Shown: positions 28,290-36,163, numbered from the stretch's first letter. The stretch is 64,000 bases of DNA from Terriglobia bacterium (GCA_030041095.1 JASHON010000087.1:1-64000); one strand, 5' to 3'. Numbers and translations are program-made. The notes: generated from the letters alone by a model not told the origin.

Positions 28290-28919
28290 ATGGCTGAGCT
28301 GGTGAAGATCAAGAGCGCGGACTGGCCGGACGTACTGGAGCGCGCCGCTCGGCTGATCGAGGCCGGAAAGGTTTTGGCATTTCCGACTGATACAGTCTAC
28401 GGGCTGGGCGCCGATCCGTTCAATCTGGCTGCGGTAGCCGAGGTTTATCGCATCAAGGGAAAAGCGTTCAATCGCCCACTCCCGCTACTCGTGGGCTGCC
28501 TGGACCAGGCGATCGATTTGATCAAGCAACCGCCCAGCCTGTTTTTCGCATTGGCTGAAAAATACTGGCCCGGGCCGTTGACGCTGGTGGTTCCCGCGGC
28601 GGAGCGCATCCCTTTGAAGGTGACAGGGAACACTCGGAATGTGGGAGTGCGATGGCCGCGCTCCCCCGTTGCTGAGTCCTTGATTACCGCCGCTGCGCGC
28701 CCTCTGACAGGAACCAGCGCTAACCGCTCACACTACCCGGCATGCTGGACCGCAGAAGAGGTGAACGTTCAGATTGGCGCGAAAGTCCCGCTGATTCTCG
28801 ATGGAGGTCCGTCGGAGCATCAGGTCTCCTCGACCGTCGTCGATCTCTCCGTCCCATGCCCGCGCATTTTGCGGCACGGTCCCATAACTGAAGACGATTT
28901 GAAGGAGTTCCTGAGCTGA
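28290..28919 (+). CDS. tsaC: L-threonylcarbamoyladenylate synthase (Sua5/YrdC/TsaC family)
   Basis: The enzyme makes threonylcarbamoyl-AMP from threonine, bicarbonate and ATP, the first step of t6A modification of tRNA. The family motifs are present: GGKVLAFPTDTVYGLGADP-like segment (EAGKVLAFPTDTVYGLG), IKGKAFNRPLPLLV with the conserved KxRP-type loop, KYWPGPLTLVVP, VGVRWPRSP and TGTSANRS. At 209 residues it is the short TsaC form without the Sua5 C-terminal domain. A longer frame exists to 27960 but carries no similarity. Its stop overlaps the probable start of the YdcF-type gene. Confidence 0.88.
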   Translation: MAELVKIKSADWPDVLERAARLIEAGKVLAFPTDTVYGLGADPFNLAAVAEVYRIKGKAFNRPLPLLVGCLDQAIDLIKQPPSLFFALAEKYWPGPLTLVVPAAERIPLKVTGNTRNVGVRWPRSPVAESLITAAARPLTGTSANRSHYPACWTAEEVNVQIGAKVPLILDGGPSEHQVSSTVVDLSVPCPRILRHGPITEDDLKEFLS

Positions 28920-29524
28920 AAGGCCGGCACTTCATACGCTGGGTTCTGCTGGCCGCGCTGGCGGCGTGTGTGTGGATGGCGCTTGCCGAGCGCTCCCTGT
29001 ACCAGTCGATCCGGCGGGAGGCCTCAACCGAAGAAGCCCGGCCTGCGGGCGCCATTGTTGTCCTGGGCGCAGCGGAGTTTGACGGCCACCCCTCGCCTGT
29101 CTACCAGGCACGCTTGGACCATGCGTTCGAACTTCAACAGAAGGGCTTCGCCCCTTGGATCATCACTACGGGCGGCAGCGGCGGCGAGCGGCGCTTCACC
29201 GAGGCTGGCGTGGGGCGGGATTATCTGGTTCAGGAAGGCATGGATCCGGGCAGGATTCTCTCGGAAACCCATGGGGAGACAACCTACCAGAGCGTGCAAG
29301 CCGCGTCAGGCATCCTGCACAAGCTCGGTGTCGGCACTTGCATTGCCGTGAGCGACGGCTTCCACCTCTATCGCGTCAAAACCATGTTTGCCGCGTTCGG
29401 CATCGCCGCCTATGGCTCTCCCGTGCCGCACAGCTCGATTGAGAGTGATCCCTATCTGCGCACGATGTACACTCTGCGGGAAATGGCGAACCTTACGCTC
29501 TGGCACTTAGGCATTCGTGTATAA
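28916..29524 (+). CDS. YdcF/ElyC-type DUF218 membrane-anchored protein
   Basis: The DUF218 core shows AIVVLGAAEFDGHPSP, the basic-acidic Y-ARLDHAFEL helix, WIITTGGSGGER, ETHGETTYQS and VSDGFHLYRVKTMF. ElyC-like members influence envelope polysaccharide metabolism; the biochemical reaction is unsettled. With the GTG at 28970 the protein would lose its membrane anchor. A CTG at 28916, eight bases after a strong AAGGAG and overlapping the Sua5 stop codon, would add KGRHFIRWVLLAALAACVW, a complete anchor, so I take it as the start. Next gene is 24 bases downstream. Confidence 0.78.
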   Translation: MKGRHFIRWVLLAALAACVWMALAERSLYQSIRREASTEEARPAGAIVVLGAAEFDGHPSPVYQARLDHAFELQQKGFAPWIITTGGSGGERRFTEAGVGRDYLVQEGMDPGRILSETHGETTYQSVQAASGILHKLGVGTCIAVSDGFHLYRVKTMFAAFGIAAYGSPVPHSSIESDPYLRTMYTLREMANLTLWHLGIRV

Positions 29525-29548
29525 AACAGCGCAGCAGGTGAGGCAAAC

Positions 29549-30685
29549 ATGCGAGCTTTGGCCGCTGTGACCGGATTGGCGCTTGTCGCCGTCATCCTGT
29601 TCGACGCCTTTGAAACGATTATTCTTCCCAGACGGGTGACCCGGCCGTTTCGGTTCACGCGTCTCTTTTATCGCCTGACGTGGTCCCCCTGGGCGGCCTG
29701 GGCGCGCCGGATGCGGCCAGGCAAGGCGCGCGATAGCTTTCTGAGCTATTACGGCCCCCTTTCCCTGCTGCAGCTCTTTTCTCTTTGGACGGTTGGCTTG
29801 ATGCTCGCCTTCGCGCTATTGCAGTGGGCGGCAGGCTCGTCTATAAGAACCCAGGGCGCATCTCCCTCTTTTGCGACTGACCTTTACCTGAGCGGCACCA
29901 CCTTCTTCACATTGGGTCTTGGCGACGTCACACCGCGCTCCGGATGGGCAAAGCTCATCACTGTGGCCGAGTCCGGCACAGGATTCGGTTTGCTCGCCAT
30001 CGTCATTGCCTACTTGCCCGTACTCTACGGAGCGTTTTCGCAGCGTGAGGTCAATATTACACTTATGGACGCGCGTGCCGGGTCGCCGCCCACAGCCGGC
30101 GAGCTATTGCGAAGGCACGCCCGGGCTCCCGGACCAGCGGCGCTGGTAGAATACCTGAGCGGCTGGGAACGCTGGGCTTCGGAGCTCATGGAAAGCCATC
30201 TTTCCTACCCGGTACTGCTGATGTTCCGGTCCCAGCACCATAACCAATCCTGGCTGGCCTCGCTCGCAGCCATTTTGGACGCCTGCGCTTTTCTGATGAC
30301 CTATGGAGAAGGAAACCTGCAGTGGCAGGCGCAGCTTACTTTTGCCATGTCGCGGCACGCCGTGGTGGATTTGTCACAGGTGGTCTACACTCCACCGCGC
30401 GACCCGGTCGTGGACCGTCTTCCGGCTCCTGCTCTGGAACACCTGAAGAACTTGCTCGAAGCGGCCGGCATGCCCATCAACCAGAAGGTGGCGCCGGAAG
30501 CGCTCCGGAAGCTGAGGCATGCCTACGAGCCTTACCTGCACGGATTATCTCATCAGTTTCTTTCACCGCTCCCCCCGTGGTCATTTGACCAGCAGTCGCT
30601 GGATAACTGGGAGCGGAGTGCGTGGAAACAGTTTCGATCCCCAAGGCGCGATGGTGCGGTGCAATCGGATGATCCGGAGCGGTAA
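29549..30685 (+). CDS. Potassium-channel-like membrane protein
   Basis: A 378-residue protein with an N-terminal membrane helix (AAVTGLALVAVILFDAF), a second one (LSLLQLFSLWTVGLMLAFAL) and a pore loop TTFFTLGLGDVTPRS followed by a membrane helix (FGLLAIVIAYLPVLYGAF). The filter reads TLGLGD where most K+ channels have TVGYGD, so selectivity may differ. The last 200 residues are cytoplasmic, helix-rich and without an RCK domain. It is followed by the magnesium-riboswitch operon, which has its own promoter. Ion selectivity is unproven. Confidence 0.8.
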   Translation: MRALAAVTGLALVAVILFDAFETIILPRRVTRPFRFTRLFYRLTWSPWAAWARRMRPGKARDSFLSYYGPLSLLQLFSLWTVGLMLAFALLQWAAGSSIRTQGASPSFATDLYLSGTTFFTLGLGDVTPRSGWAKLITVAESGTGFGLLAIVIAYLPVLYGAFSQREVNITLMDARAGSPPTAGELLRRHARAPGPAALVEYLSGWERWASELMESHLSYPVLLMFRSQHHNQSWLASLAAILDACAFLMTYGEGNLQWQAQLTFAMSRHAVVDLSQVVYTPPRDPVVDRLPAPALEHLKNLLEAAGMPINQKVAPEALRKLRHAYEPYLHGLSHQFLSPLPPWSFDQQSLDNWERSAWKQFRSPRRDGAVQSDDPER

Positions 30686-30760
30686 GAGGAGCCTGGAGGA
30701 CCAAGCGTAGCATGATGGTTATGTCGCGCGCTGAAAACCGCGTTTGCAGCCGCTTTTTTC

Positions 30761-30789
30761 TTGACAAAATTTGAGCCGGCTCGTACAAA
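30761..30789 (+). promoter_or_regulatory. Sigma-70 promoter of the M-box operon
   Basis: A perfect TTGACA (30761-30766), 17-base spacer and TACAAA (30784-30789) lie 55 bases upstream of the riboswitch. Transcription would begin near 30797, giving a leader of about 290 bases before the first gene. Confidence 0.6.
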
Positions 30790-30844
30790 GGATTAGAGGT
30801 TGGTCAGCAAGTCACTCTCAGGAGGGCAATTCATCGGGGATTAA

Positions 30845-31008
30845 GACCTCGTTAGGCGAGGTTACCGCGCGAACAAAAGCGCCTGCCCGGAAACCCGGAG
30901 ACGGGCCAACGGGCGAACAGGCTTGGCCGGATTAAGGCTTGGCCTATGGCAGCTTTCTCCAACACGGAAGAATACGTTGCGCGGAGCCAAAGCTCACACC
31001 AGGAGGAT
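30845..31008 (+). promoter_or_regulatory. M-box (ykoK) magnesium riboswitch
   Basis: The conserved M-box blocks occur in order: CGTTAGGCGAGG (30850-30861), CCGGAAACCCGGAGACGGGC, CCAACGGGCGAACAGGC, ATTAAGGC, CCTATGGCAG and CCAAAGCTCAC. The outer stem can close with CCTC (30847-30850) and GAGG (31003-31006). M-box RNAs fold when Mg2+ is plentiful and stop expression of Mg2+ transporter genes. An intrinsic terminator follows at 31046-31080 just before a MgtE-related gene, so genetic context agrees. The yybP-ykoY manganese element was considered because an Nramp gene is in the operon, but its conserved blocks are missing. Confidence 0.9.
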
Positions 31009-31045
31009 CAGTGGCGTCGCGTTCGCTCGCAATTTCACTTATTCC

Positions 31046-31080
31046 ACCCCGTGAGGGCTGCGGCTCGCACGGGGTTTTTT
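31046..31080 (+). terminator. Intrinsic terminator acting as the M-box expression platform
   Basis: ACCCCGTG (31046-31053) pairs with CACGGGGT (31068-31075), and six T follow (31075-31080). It lies 38 bases after the riboswitch and 4 bases before the ATG at 31085. The GGGG of its 3' arm is 10 bases from the ATG and is the only visible ribosome-binding candidate, so the hairpin may block both transcription and translation. Confidence 0.88.
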
Positions 31081-31084
31081 GTTT

Positions 31085-32326
31085 ATGATCTACTTCACCG
31101 AGCTCGATCGCCTGCCCGTTTTTGACGCCAAAGGACGTTTTCTGGGGAAACTGGAAGACCTGGACGTCGATCCCGGCCAGACGGCATTCCGCGTGGCAGC
31201 CTTTCGGGTGAAGACGCCGAAAGCGGCGCTGTTGTGCATCACGCACGAGCAGGTGCAATCGGTGTCGATGAGCGCCGCGCAAACCAGCGTCTCTGAGCCG
31301 TATATCCGTTGCTATTCGCCCAACGAAGGCCTTATTTCCGTGAGAAAAGACATCCTCGATCAGCAGATTATTGACGTGAATCAGCGTAAGGTAGAGCGCG
31401 TGAACGATGTCGATTTTGACATCGAGCCCGTTAACGGACATACCGAACTTCGGGTGCTCGCCGTTAACGTCGGCCTGGCAGGAGGGGTCCGGCGGCTTCT
31501 GCAGGGGATTATCGCAAAGCGCAGAATTCGGTCACTCACTCGACGCCTTCCCACCCATGCGATTCCGTGGCAATTCGTCAACTTGATCGAGCCCGATCCC
31601 GCACGTCGTGTGAAACTACGGATCTCCTACGAGCGCCTCGCCGGCCTCCATCCGGCGGATATCGCCGATATTCTGGAAGAATTGAGCCGGGACGACCAAA
31701 AAGCGGTGATCGAATCACTCGACGACGAGACGGCCGCGCAGGCGATTTCAGAGATCCCGACGCGCATGCAGGCAGCGCTGCTCGAAAGCATACCGCCGGA
31801 TAAAGCTGCGGACATTGTGGAAGAAATGCCGCCTGACGAAGCCGCGGATGTGCTCCAGGAGATGCAGCCGGACGCTTCGGCGGAGTTGTTGGCGGGCATG
31901 GAGAAGGACGAGGCCGAAGAAGTGCAGGACCTGCTCGAATACAGGGCAAAGACCGCTGGCGCGCTGATGACCACCGATTTGATTGTGGTTAGCGAGTCTG
32001 TGACGGCCGAGGCGGCGGTTCAGGCGCTCAAGAGCTTCGAGGGAGATGTGGAGCAGGTGCATCAAATCTACCTGGTCGGAGGCGATCAGGTTCTCACAGG
32101 CGAGGTAACTCTCGCCCGGCTGCTGCTCGCGGAAGCGCAAACTCCGGTCAAGGATCTTTCCGGCGATCCGCCCATTTCGGTCCTGGCAGACTCTGGCGAG
32201 AGAGAAGTGGTGGACCTGTTCCAGAAGTACAACCTGGTCGCCCTGCCCGTGGTGAACGAGAGCGGAAAGCTCCTGGGGGAAGTCACTGCGGATGACGTTC
32301 TGGAATTAGTGGTAAGTCACCGGTAA
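31085..32326 (+). CDS. Soluble PRC-barrel/MgtE-N/CBS protein, probable Mg2+ sensor subunit
   Basis: Three parts are visible: a PRC-barrel-like N-terminus (about 1-150; FTELDRLPVFDAKGRFLGKL), a MgtE intracellular N domain (about 185-290; LHPADIADILEELSRDD followed by repeated PPDKAADIVEEMPPDEAADV units) and a CBS pair (about 290-410; KTAGALMTTDLIVV, YLVGGDQVLTGEV, NLVALPVVNESGKLLGEV). In MgtE channels the N and CBS domains bind Mg2+ and gate the pore, but this 413-residue protein has no membrane segment. It is controlled by an M-box and precedes an Nramp-family gene by 111 bases, so it may regulate that transporter. A TTG at 31079 is a less likely start. Confidence 0.85.
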   Translation: MIYFTELDRLPVFDAKGRFLGKLEDLDVDPGQTAFRVAAFRVKTPKAALLCITHEQVQSVSMSAAQTSVSEPYIRCYSPNEGLISVRKDILDQQIIDVNQRKVERVNDVDFDIEPVNGHTELRVLAVNVGLAGGVRRLLQGIIAKRRIRSLTRRLPTHAIPWQFVNLIEPDPARRVKLRISYERLAGLHPADIADILEELSRDDQKAVIESLDDETAAQAISEIPTRMQAALLESIPPDKAADIVEEMPPDEAADVLQEMQPDASAELLAGMEKDEAEEVQDLLEYRAKTAGALMTTDLIVVSESVTAEAAVQALKSFEGDVEQVHQIYLVGGDQVLTGEVTLARLLLAEAQTPVKDLSGDPPISVLADSGEREVVDLFQKYNLVALPVVNESGKLLGEVTADDVLELVVSHR

Positions 32327-32343
32327 GCAAAAGCCTGTCTTAT

Positions 32344-32385
32344 ACCTGTAACCTGAGACTTGGAACCTGTCGCCTAAGACCTGGA
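32344..32385 (+). repeat. Two 21-bp tandem units between the MgtE-N and Nramp genes
   Basis: ACCTGTAACCTGAGACTTGGA (positions 32344-32364, 21 bases) is followed directly by a second unit (32365-32385) that differs at four or five positions. The unit resembles other short ACCTG-AGACTTGG tracts such as the one near 21040. Function unknown; it sits in the only gap of the operon. Confidence 0.5.
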
Positions 32386-32437
32386 ACTCAGAAAGTCGAG
32401 CTCCGGGCCGCGAGCCTCGGGTTATTACACGCCTGCC

Positions 32438-33718
32438 ATGCCAGCCGTCACCATGGATCGTCAACGGATGAGACATCTGCGGAGGAATCTGCTTATTTTT
32501 CTCGCCGTTGTCGGCCCCGGCATCATTACGGCCAATGTGGATAACGATGCCGGGGGCATCTTCACTTATTCACTGGCCGGCGCAGCCTACGGTTATACGC
32601 TTCTCTGGACTTTGATTCCGGTCACAGTCGCCCTCATCGTCGTTCAGGAAATGGTGGCGCGGATGGGTGTGGTAACGGGTAAAGGCCTGGCGGACCTGAT
32701 CCGGGAAGAATACGGATTTCGTACTACGTTTCTTTTGATGATCTGCCTCATCGCAGCCGACCTGGGAAACACCATGTCGGAATTCGCCGGTTTGGCGTCC
32801 GGCATGTCCGTCCTGCACGTCGTGCGTTACATCGCTGTGCCTTTAGGCGCGTTCCTGGTGTGGGCGTTGGTCGTGAAGGGAACTTATCGCGCAGTCGAGC
32901 GGGTGTTTCTGGTGGCTTGCGTCTTCTACATCGCGTACCCGTTGTCCTGCTTCCTTGCGCATCCGCATTGGGGACATGCACTGGCGCAGACGTTCGTGCC
33001 GTCGTTTCATCTCGATTCCGGATACATTTTCATGATGATTGGGGTCGTCGGCACGACGATTGCCCCATGGATGCAGTTTTATCTTCAATCGGCCGTCGTG
33101 GAAAAGGGAGTGAAGCTCCGGGACTACGCTTACTGCAAGTGGGACGTGATCGTGGGCTGCATTGGCACGGACGTCGTCGCGTTCTTTATCATTGTCGCGT
33201 GCGCGGCCACAATTTTCGTGAGCGGTCATCACAACATTAGCGATGCCGGGGAGGCTGCGGTAGCGCTCAGGCCGCTGGCAGGCCGTGCGGCAAGCTATCT
33301 TTTCGCCTTTGGCCTTTGCAATGCATCGCTTTTTTCCGCGTCCATCCTGCCGCTGGCTACCGCATATTACGTGTGCGAGGGATTGGGACTAGAGGCGGGC
33401 ATCAACAAGCGGGTTCGCGAGGCGCCCGCGTTTTACTCCCTATATACCGGCCTCATTGTTGTCGGCGCTCTGGCGGTCATTCTGCTCCAAGCTTCGGCGC
33501 AGGTTCCCATCATGATCATCTCTCAGGTGATTAACGGCATCCTCCTGCCGTTTGTACTCATCTTCATGCTACGCCTCATCAATCGCAAGGATTTGATGGG
33601 TGAGTACACCAACGGCGGTGTATTCAACGCGGTGGCCTGGGCCACCACCTTCACTATGATTGCGTTGACGGCTGTTGGCGCCCTCAGCGCGATTTTCCCA
33701 CACGGGTTTCACTTCTGA
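32438..33718 (+). CDS. Nramp-superfamily transporter with atypical metal site (NRMT-like Mg2+ transporter?)
   Basis: A 426-residue protein with about 11 membrane helices and the Nramp fold pattern. The first helix reads NVDNDAGG (Asp35-Asn36-Asp37) where Mn/Fe Nramp transporters have DPGN. The sixth-helix segment reads GTTIAPWMQFY (Ala209-Pro210-Trp211) where they have MPH, so the metal-binding Met is absent. Loss of this Met is the mark of Nramp-related magnesium transporters (NRMT), which carry hydrated Mg2+. The M-box upstream supports Mg2+ over Mn2+ or Fe2+. It is downstream of the soluble MgtE-N/CBS gene in the same operon. Confidence 0.88.
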   Translation: MPAVTMDRQRMRHLRRNLLIFLAVVGPGIITANVDNDAGGIFTYSLAGAAYGYTLLWTLIPVTVALIVVQEMVARMGVVTGKGLADLIREEYGFRTTFLLMICLIAADLGNTMSEFAGLASGMSVLHVVRYIAVPLGAFLVWALVVKGTYRAVERVFLVACVFYIAYPLSCFLAHPHWGHALAQTFVPSFHLDSGYIFMMIGVVGTTIAPWMQFYLQSAVVEKGVKLRDYAYCKWDVIVGCIGTDVVAFFIIVACAATIFVSGHHNISDAGEAAVALRPLAGRAASYLFAFGLCNASLFSASILPLATAYYVCEGLGLEAGINKRVREAPAFYSLYTGLIVVGALAVILLQASAQVPIMIISQVINGILLPFVLIFMLRLINRKDLMGEYTNGGVFNAVAWATTFTMIALTAVGALSAIFPHGFHF

Positions 33719-33853
33719 CCGTCCGAACTCTACCACGCGCGTTCCCACCTGCCGGGCATGCCGTAAGCAACATGGCGGGCTACGACGCGGCTTCCCATCC
33801 AGTCGGGATATACTAAGCACCGAACCGTAAACGGGCGATGGAGAGAAGGTGGC

Positions 33854-34549
33854 ATGAATAAGCTGTATGAAACGGCGGACGGGGCGGTCGCCGGCGTGAC
33901 GGACGGCTCATCCATCCTCGTGGGCGGTTTCGGATTATGTGGCATCCCGGAGAACCTTATTGCGGCGCTGCTCCGCAAGGGCGTCAAGAATCTGACAATC
34001 ATCAGCAATAATGCCGGCGTTGATGGCTTCGGCCTGGGATTGCTGCTCGAGGCAGGCCAGATTAGGAAGCTCATCGGCTCTTACGTGGGGGAGAACAAGC
34101 ACCTCGAGCGCTTGGTTCTAGAGGGCAAACTCGAGATGGAGCTGACTCCGCAGGGAACGTTCGCGGAGCGCATCCGCGCCGGGGGCGCTGGGATTCCCGC
34201 GTTTTACACTGCAACCGGCGCGGGAACCGTGGTGGCCGAAGGGAAGGAAGCGCGGCAGTTCGATGGGCGTTTGTATCTCCTGGAGCGCGCCATTACCGCG
34301 GATTTTGCCCTGGTCAAAGCGTGGAAAGGGGATCGATGGGGAAACTTGATCTACCGGAAGACCGCGCGGAATTTCAATCCGATGATGGCCACAGCCGCCA
34401 AAACCACGGTTGCGGAGGTCGAAGAATTGGTCGAGTTGGGCCAGCTCGATCCGGATTCGATCGTCACACCAGGAATCTACGTGAAGCGAATTGTCCAAGG
34501 CGCCAGCTACGCCAAAAAGATCGAGAGGAGAACGATACGCGCCCGATGA
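33854..34549 (+). CDS. scoA: 3-oxoacid CoA-transferase subunit A
   Basis: This 231-residue subunit pairs with the B subunit at 34921 to move CoA from succinyl-CoA to acetoacetate or a similar acid. It shows the family's [22 protein letters not shown], the [11 protein letters not shown] loop, [13 protein letters not shown] and [10 protein letters not shown]. The start follows GAGAGAAGGTGG. Length is normal for a separate A subunit. Unusually, about 370 bases with two small ORFs separate it from the B subunit gene, which normally follows at once. Confidence 0.93.
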   Translation: MNKLYETADGAVAGVTDGSSILVGGFGLCGIPENLIAALLRKGVKNLTIISNNAGVDGFGLGLLLEAGQIRKLIGSYVGENKHLERLVLEGKLEMELTPQGTFAERIRAGGAGIPAFYTATGAGTVVAEGKEARQFDGRLYLLERAITADFALVKAWKGDRWGNLIYRKTARNFNPMMATAAKTTVAEVEELVELGQLDPDSIVTPGIYVKRIVQGASYAKKIERRTIRAR

Positions 34550-34642
34550 CCGGCTTTATATCACACCATTGGGGCGACGGAGCACGGCCGGCCTAGCGAT
34601 CAGCATTTGGGTGCTGATTATTGCCCGAAAGGCGAGGCAGAC

Positions 34643-34774
34643 ATGAGACGATTGAGCGAAGCCGAGCGCCGGGAAGCGATCGACCCCCAGTTGGCGGGCA
34701 CCAATCAGCTCAGTTCTGTCGTCGGGAAATTACGACGGACCGAAGAAAGAGGGTTACCGAATGAACGAGGTTGA
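34643..34774 (+). CDS. Small ORF 1 between scoA and scoB
   Basis: A 43-codon ORF (MRRLSEAERREAIDPQLAG at the start) with a GAGG five bases before its ATG. It is highly charged with no hydrophobic segment. Its end overlaps the second small ORF by 14 bases in another frame. I do not recognise it; it could be a real small protein or a leader. Support is limited to the ribosome-binding site and position. Confidence 0.3.
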   Translation: MRRLSEAERREAIDPQLAGTNQLSSVVGKLRRTEERGLPNERG

Positions 34775-34910
34775 CAAGAGGGTTGAGTTGGCCCGGCAGC
34801 TTGTGGCAGAGACGAGGCTGGTTTCCCACATGTTCGACCTGGCGTGCCGCAATGCCCTGCATGTAGACAACGCAATCGATGAAACCCTGCAGGGGCTGAG
34901 AAGAAGCTGA
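34761..34910 (+). CDS. Small ORF 2 between scoA and scoB
   Basis: A 49-codon ORF ([20 protein letters not shown] at the start) with AGAGGG eight bases upstream and ending 10 bases before scoB. The predicted product is one amphipathic alpha helix or helical hairpin with a Cys and two His in the middle ([15 protein letters not shown]). The close spacing to scoB suggests translational coupling. No family recognised. Confidence 0.42.
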   Translation: MNEVDKRVELARQLVAETRLVSHMFDLACRNALHVDNAIDETLQGLRRS

Positions 34911-34920
34911 AGGCCCGTTC

Positions 34921-35574
34921 ATGGACAAGCGCGAAATCATCGCCCGTCGAGCTGCGTGCGAGTTGAGGGACGGTTATTACGTCAACCTCGGCATTGGCAT
35001 TCCGACGCTTGTCGCAAACTTCATTCCAGCGGGCATCGAGGTGGTTCTGCAATCCGAAAATGGGATGCTCGGCGTTGGCCCCTATCCGTTCGAAGGAGAA
35101 GAGGACCCGGATTTGATTAATGCGGGCAAAGAAACGGTCACCGGATTGCCGGGAACGGTCTATTTCTCCAGCGCCGACTCCTTCGCCATGATTCGAGGCG
35201 GACACATTGACCTGACCGTGCTGGGTGCGATGGAAGTGGACGAAACGGGAAGCCTGGCAAGCTGGATGATTCCGGGGAAAATGGTGAAGGGCATGGGCGG
35301 CAGCATGGATTTGGTGGCTGGCGCAAAGCGAGTGATCGTGGCGATGGAACACACCACGCGCGACGGCCGACCCAAAATCCTCAAACGCTGCTCGCTACCA
35401 CTCACCGGCACAGGCGTAGTTCATACGATTGTGACGGAGCTTGGAGTGACTGACGTCACTCCTGACGGCCTGGTGCTCGCGGAGATCGCTCCCGGGATTT
35501 CGGTAGAAGCAGTGCGGCAGGTGACCCAAGCCAACCTCAAGGTGGATCCCCATTTGAAAGCGATGCGCGTTTAG
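34921..35574 (+). CDS. scoB: 3-oxoacid CoA-transferase subunit B
   Basis: 217 residues with the catalytic Glu in [14 protein letters not shown], which forms the CoA thioester, plus [14 protein letters not shown], the [15 protein letters not shown] segment and [11 protein letters not shown]-like glycine loop ([19 protein letters not shown]). It forms the active site with subunit A. Predicted role: ketone-body or short-chain acid activation in the cytoplasm. Its stop codon is followed immediately by a palindromic mobile repeat. Confidence 0.95.
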   Translation: MDKREIIARRAACELRDGYYVNLGIGIPTLVANFIPAGIEVVLQSENGMLGVGPYPFEGEEDPDLINAGKETVTGLPGTVYFSSADSFAMIRGGHIDLTVLGAMEVDETGSLASWMIPGKMVKGMGGSMDLVAGAKRVIVAMEHTTRDGRPKILKRCSLPLTGTGVVHTIVTELGVTDVTPDGLVLAEIAPGISVEAVRQVTQANLKVDPHLKAMRV

Positions 35575-35698
35575 CAGGTTGATGAAAAACTTGCCGGAGG
35601 GTGCCGTTCTGAGCGCAGCGAAGAATCCCGGCTGGTGTTTTCCAGGAAACATAGCGATGCTTCGCTCAGTGTGACAGACTGGCATTTTCAACAATCTG
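35575..35698. repeat. MITE-like palindromic repeat with terminal inverted repeats
   Basis: The ends CAGGTTGATGAAAA (35575-35588) and TTTTCAACAATCTG (35685-35698) are inverted copies matching at 12 of 14 positions. The interior is also self-complementary (TTCTGAGCGCAGCGAAGAAT against the complement of GATGCTTCGCTCAGTGTGAC). It is about 124 bp, non-coding, and begins right after the scoB stop codon. Its left end resembles the ends of the element at 44545-44674. Confidence 0.65.
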
Positions 35699-35753
35699 TC
35701 AGGCTTGGCTCAACGCGTCCGGGAGGAGAAGGTCAATCGAGCTGAACTCCATC

Positions 35754-36044
35754 GTGATTGTCAGCCTTGCGAGCCCGCGCGAGGTGCTCTGGGGCCAGCT
35801 TCTCGCGTTGCGGCCGGAAGGTGTGACGTTGCGCGGCATTCCGCTGGATGCGTTTGAGGATTTCATTCGCCAGATTCTTCATCCATCGGCCAATCCCGTC
35901 AACATGACAACGGCCTTTTATCCAATGCACCGCGTGGAACGGATCGCGTGCGATGAGGCTTGCGCCGGCATTCCGTCGCTGGCGGATCGATTTCAGGAAG
36001 AAGTGGGATCGTCAATCGAAGATTATTTGAGGACCACGAAGTAG
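35754..36044 (+). CDS. Small conserved protein of unknown function
   Basis: A 96-residue cytoplasmic protein (MIVSLASPREVLWGQLLALR at the start) with the segments GVTLRGIPLDAFEDFIRQI, YPMHRVERIACDEACAGIP and SLADRFQEEVG. I recall similar small proteins in Acidobacteriota but know of no function. The GTG start at 35754 is 21 bases from the strong GGAGGAGAAGG site; a CTG at 35742 in the same frame is better placed and may be the real start. Confidence 0.6.
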   Translation: MIVSLASPREVLWGQLLALRPEGVTLRGIPLDAFEDFIRQILHPSANPVNMTTAFYPMHRVERIACDEACAGIPSLADRFQEEVGSSIEDYLRTTK

Positions 36045-36163
36045 GTGGCGCTCTACCGGGCTGGCGTTCTTGACAGGATATGGGGTGGATGGCAACATAA
36101 GATTCCTGGCCGCCACCCCCAAGTGCCATCGCATTCGGGCGGCGTGCTTCGTTTCTCATCCCT

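Noticed and set aside
30845-31008. yybP-ykoY manganese riboswitch before the Nramp operon
   Set aside because: The conserved blocks and order are those of the M-box; the manganese element's motifs are absent.
36070-36101. Promoter TTGACA upstream of tRNA-Leu
   Set aside because: The -35 is perfect but no -10 lies at 16-18 bases beyond AACATA, so it is mentioned only as a possibility in the tRNA entry.
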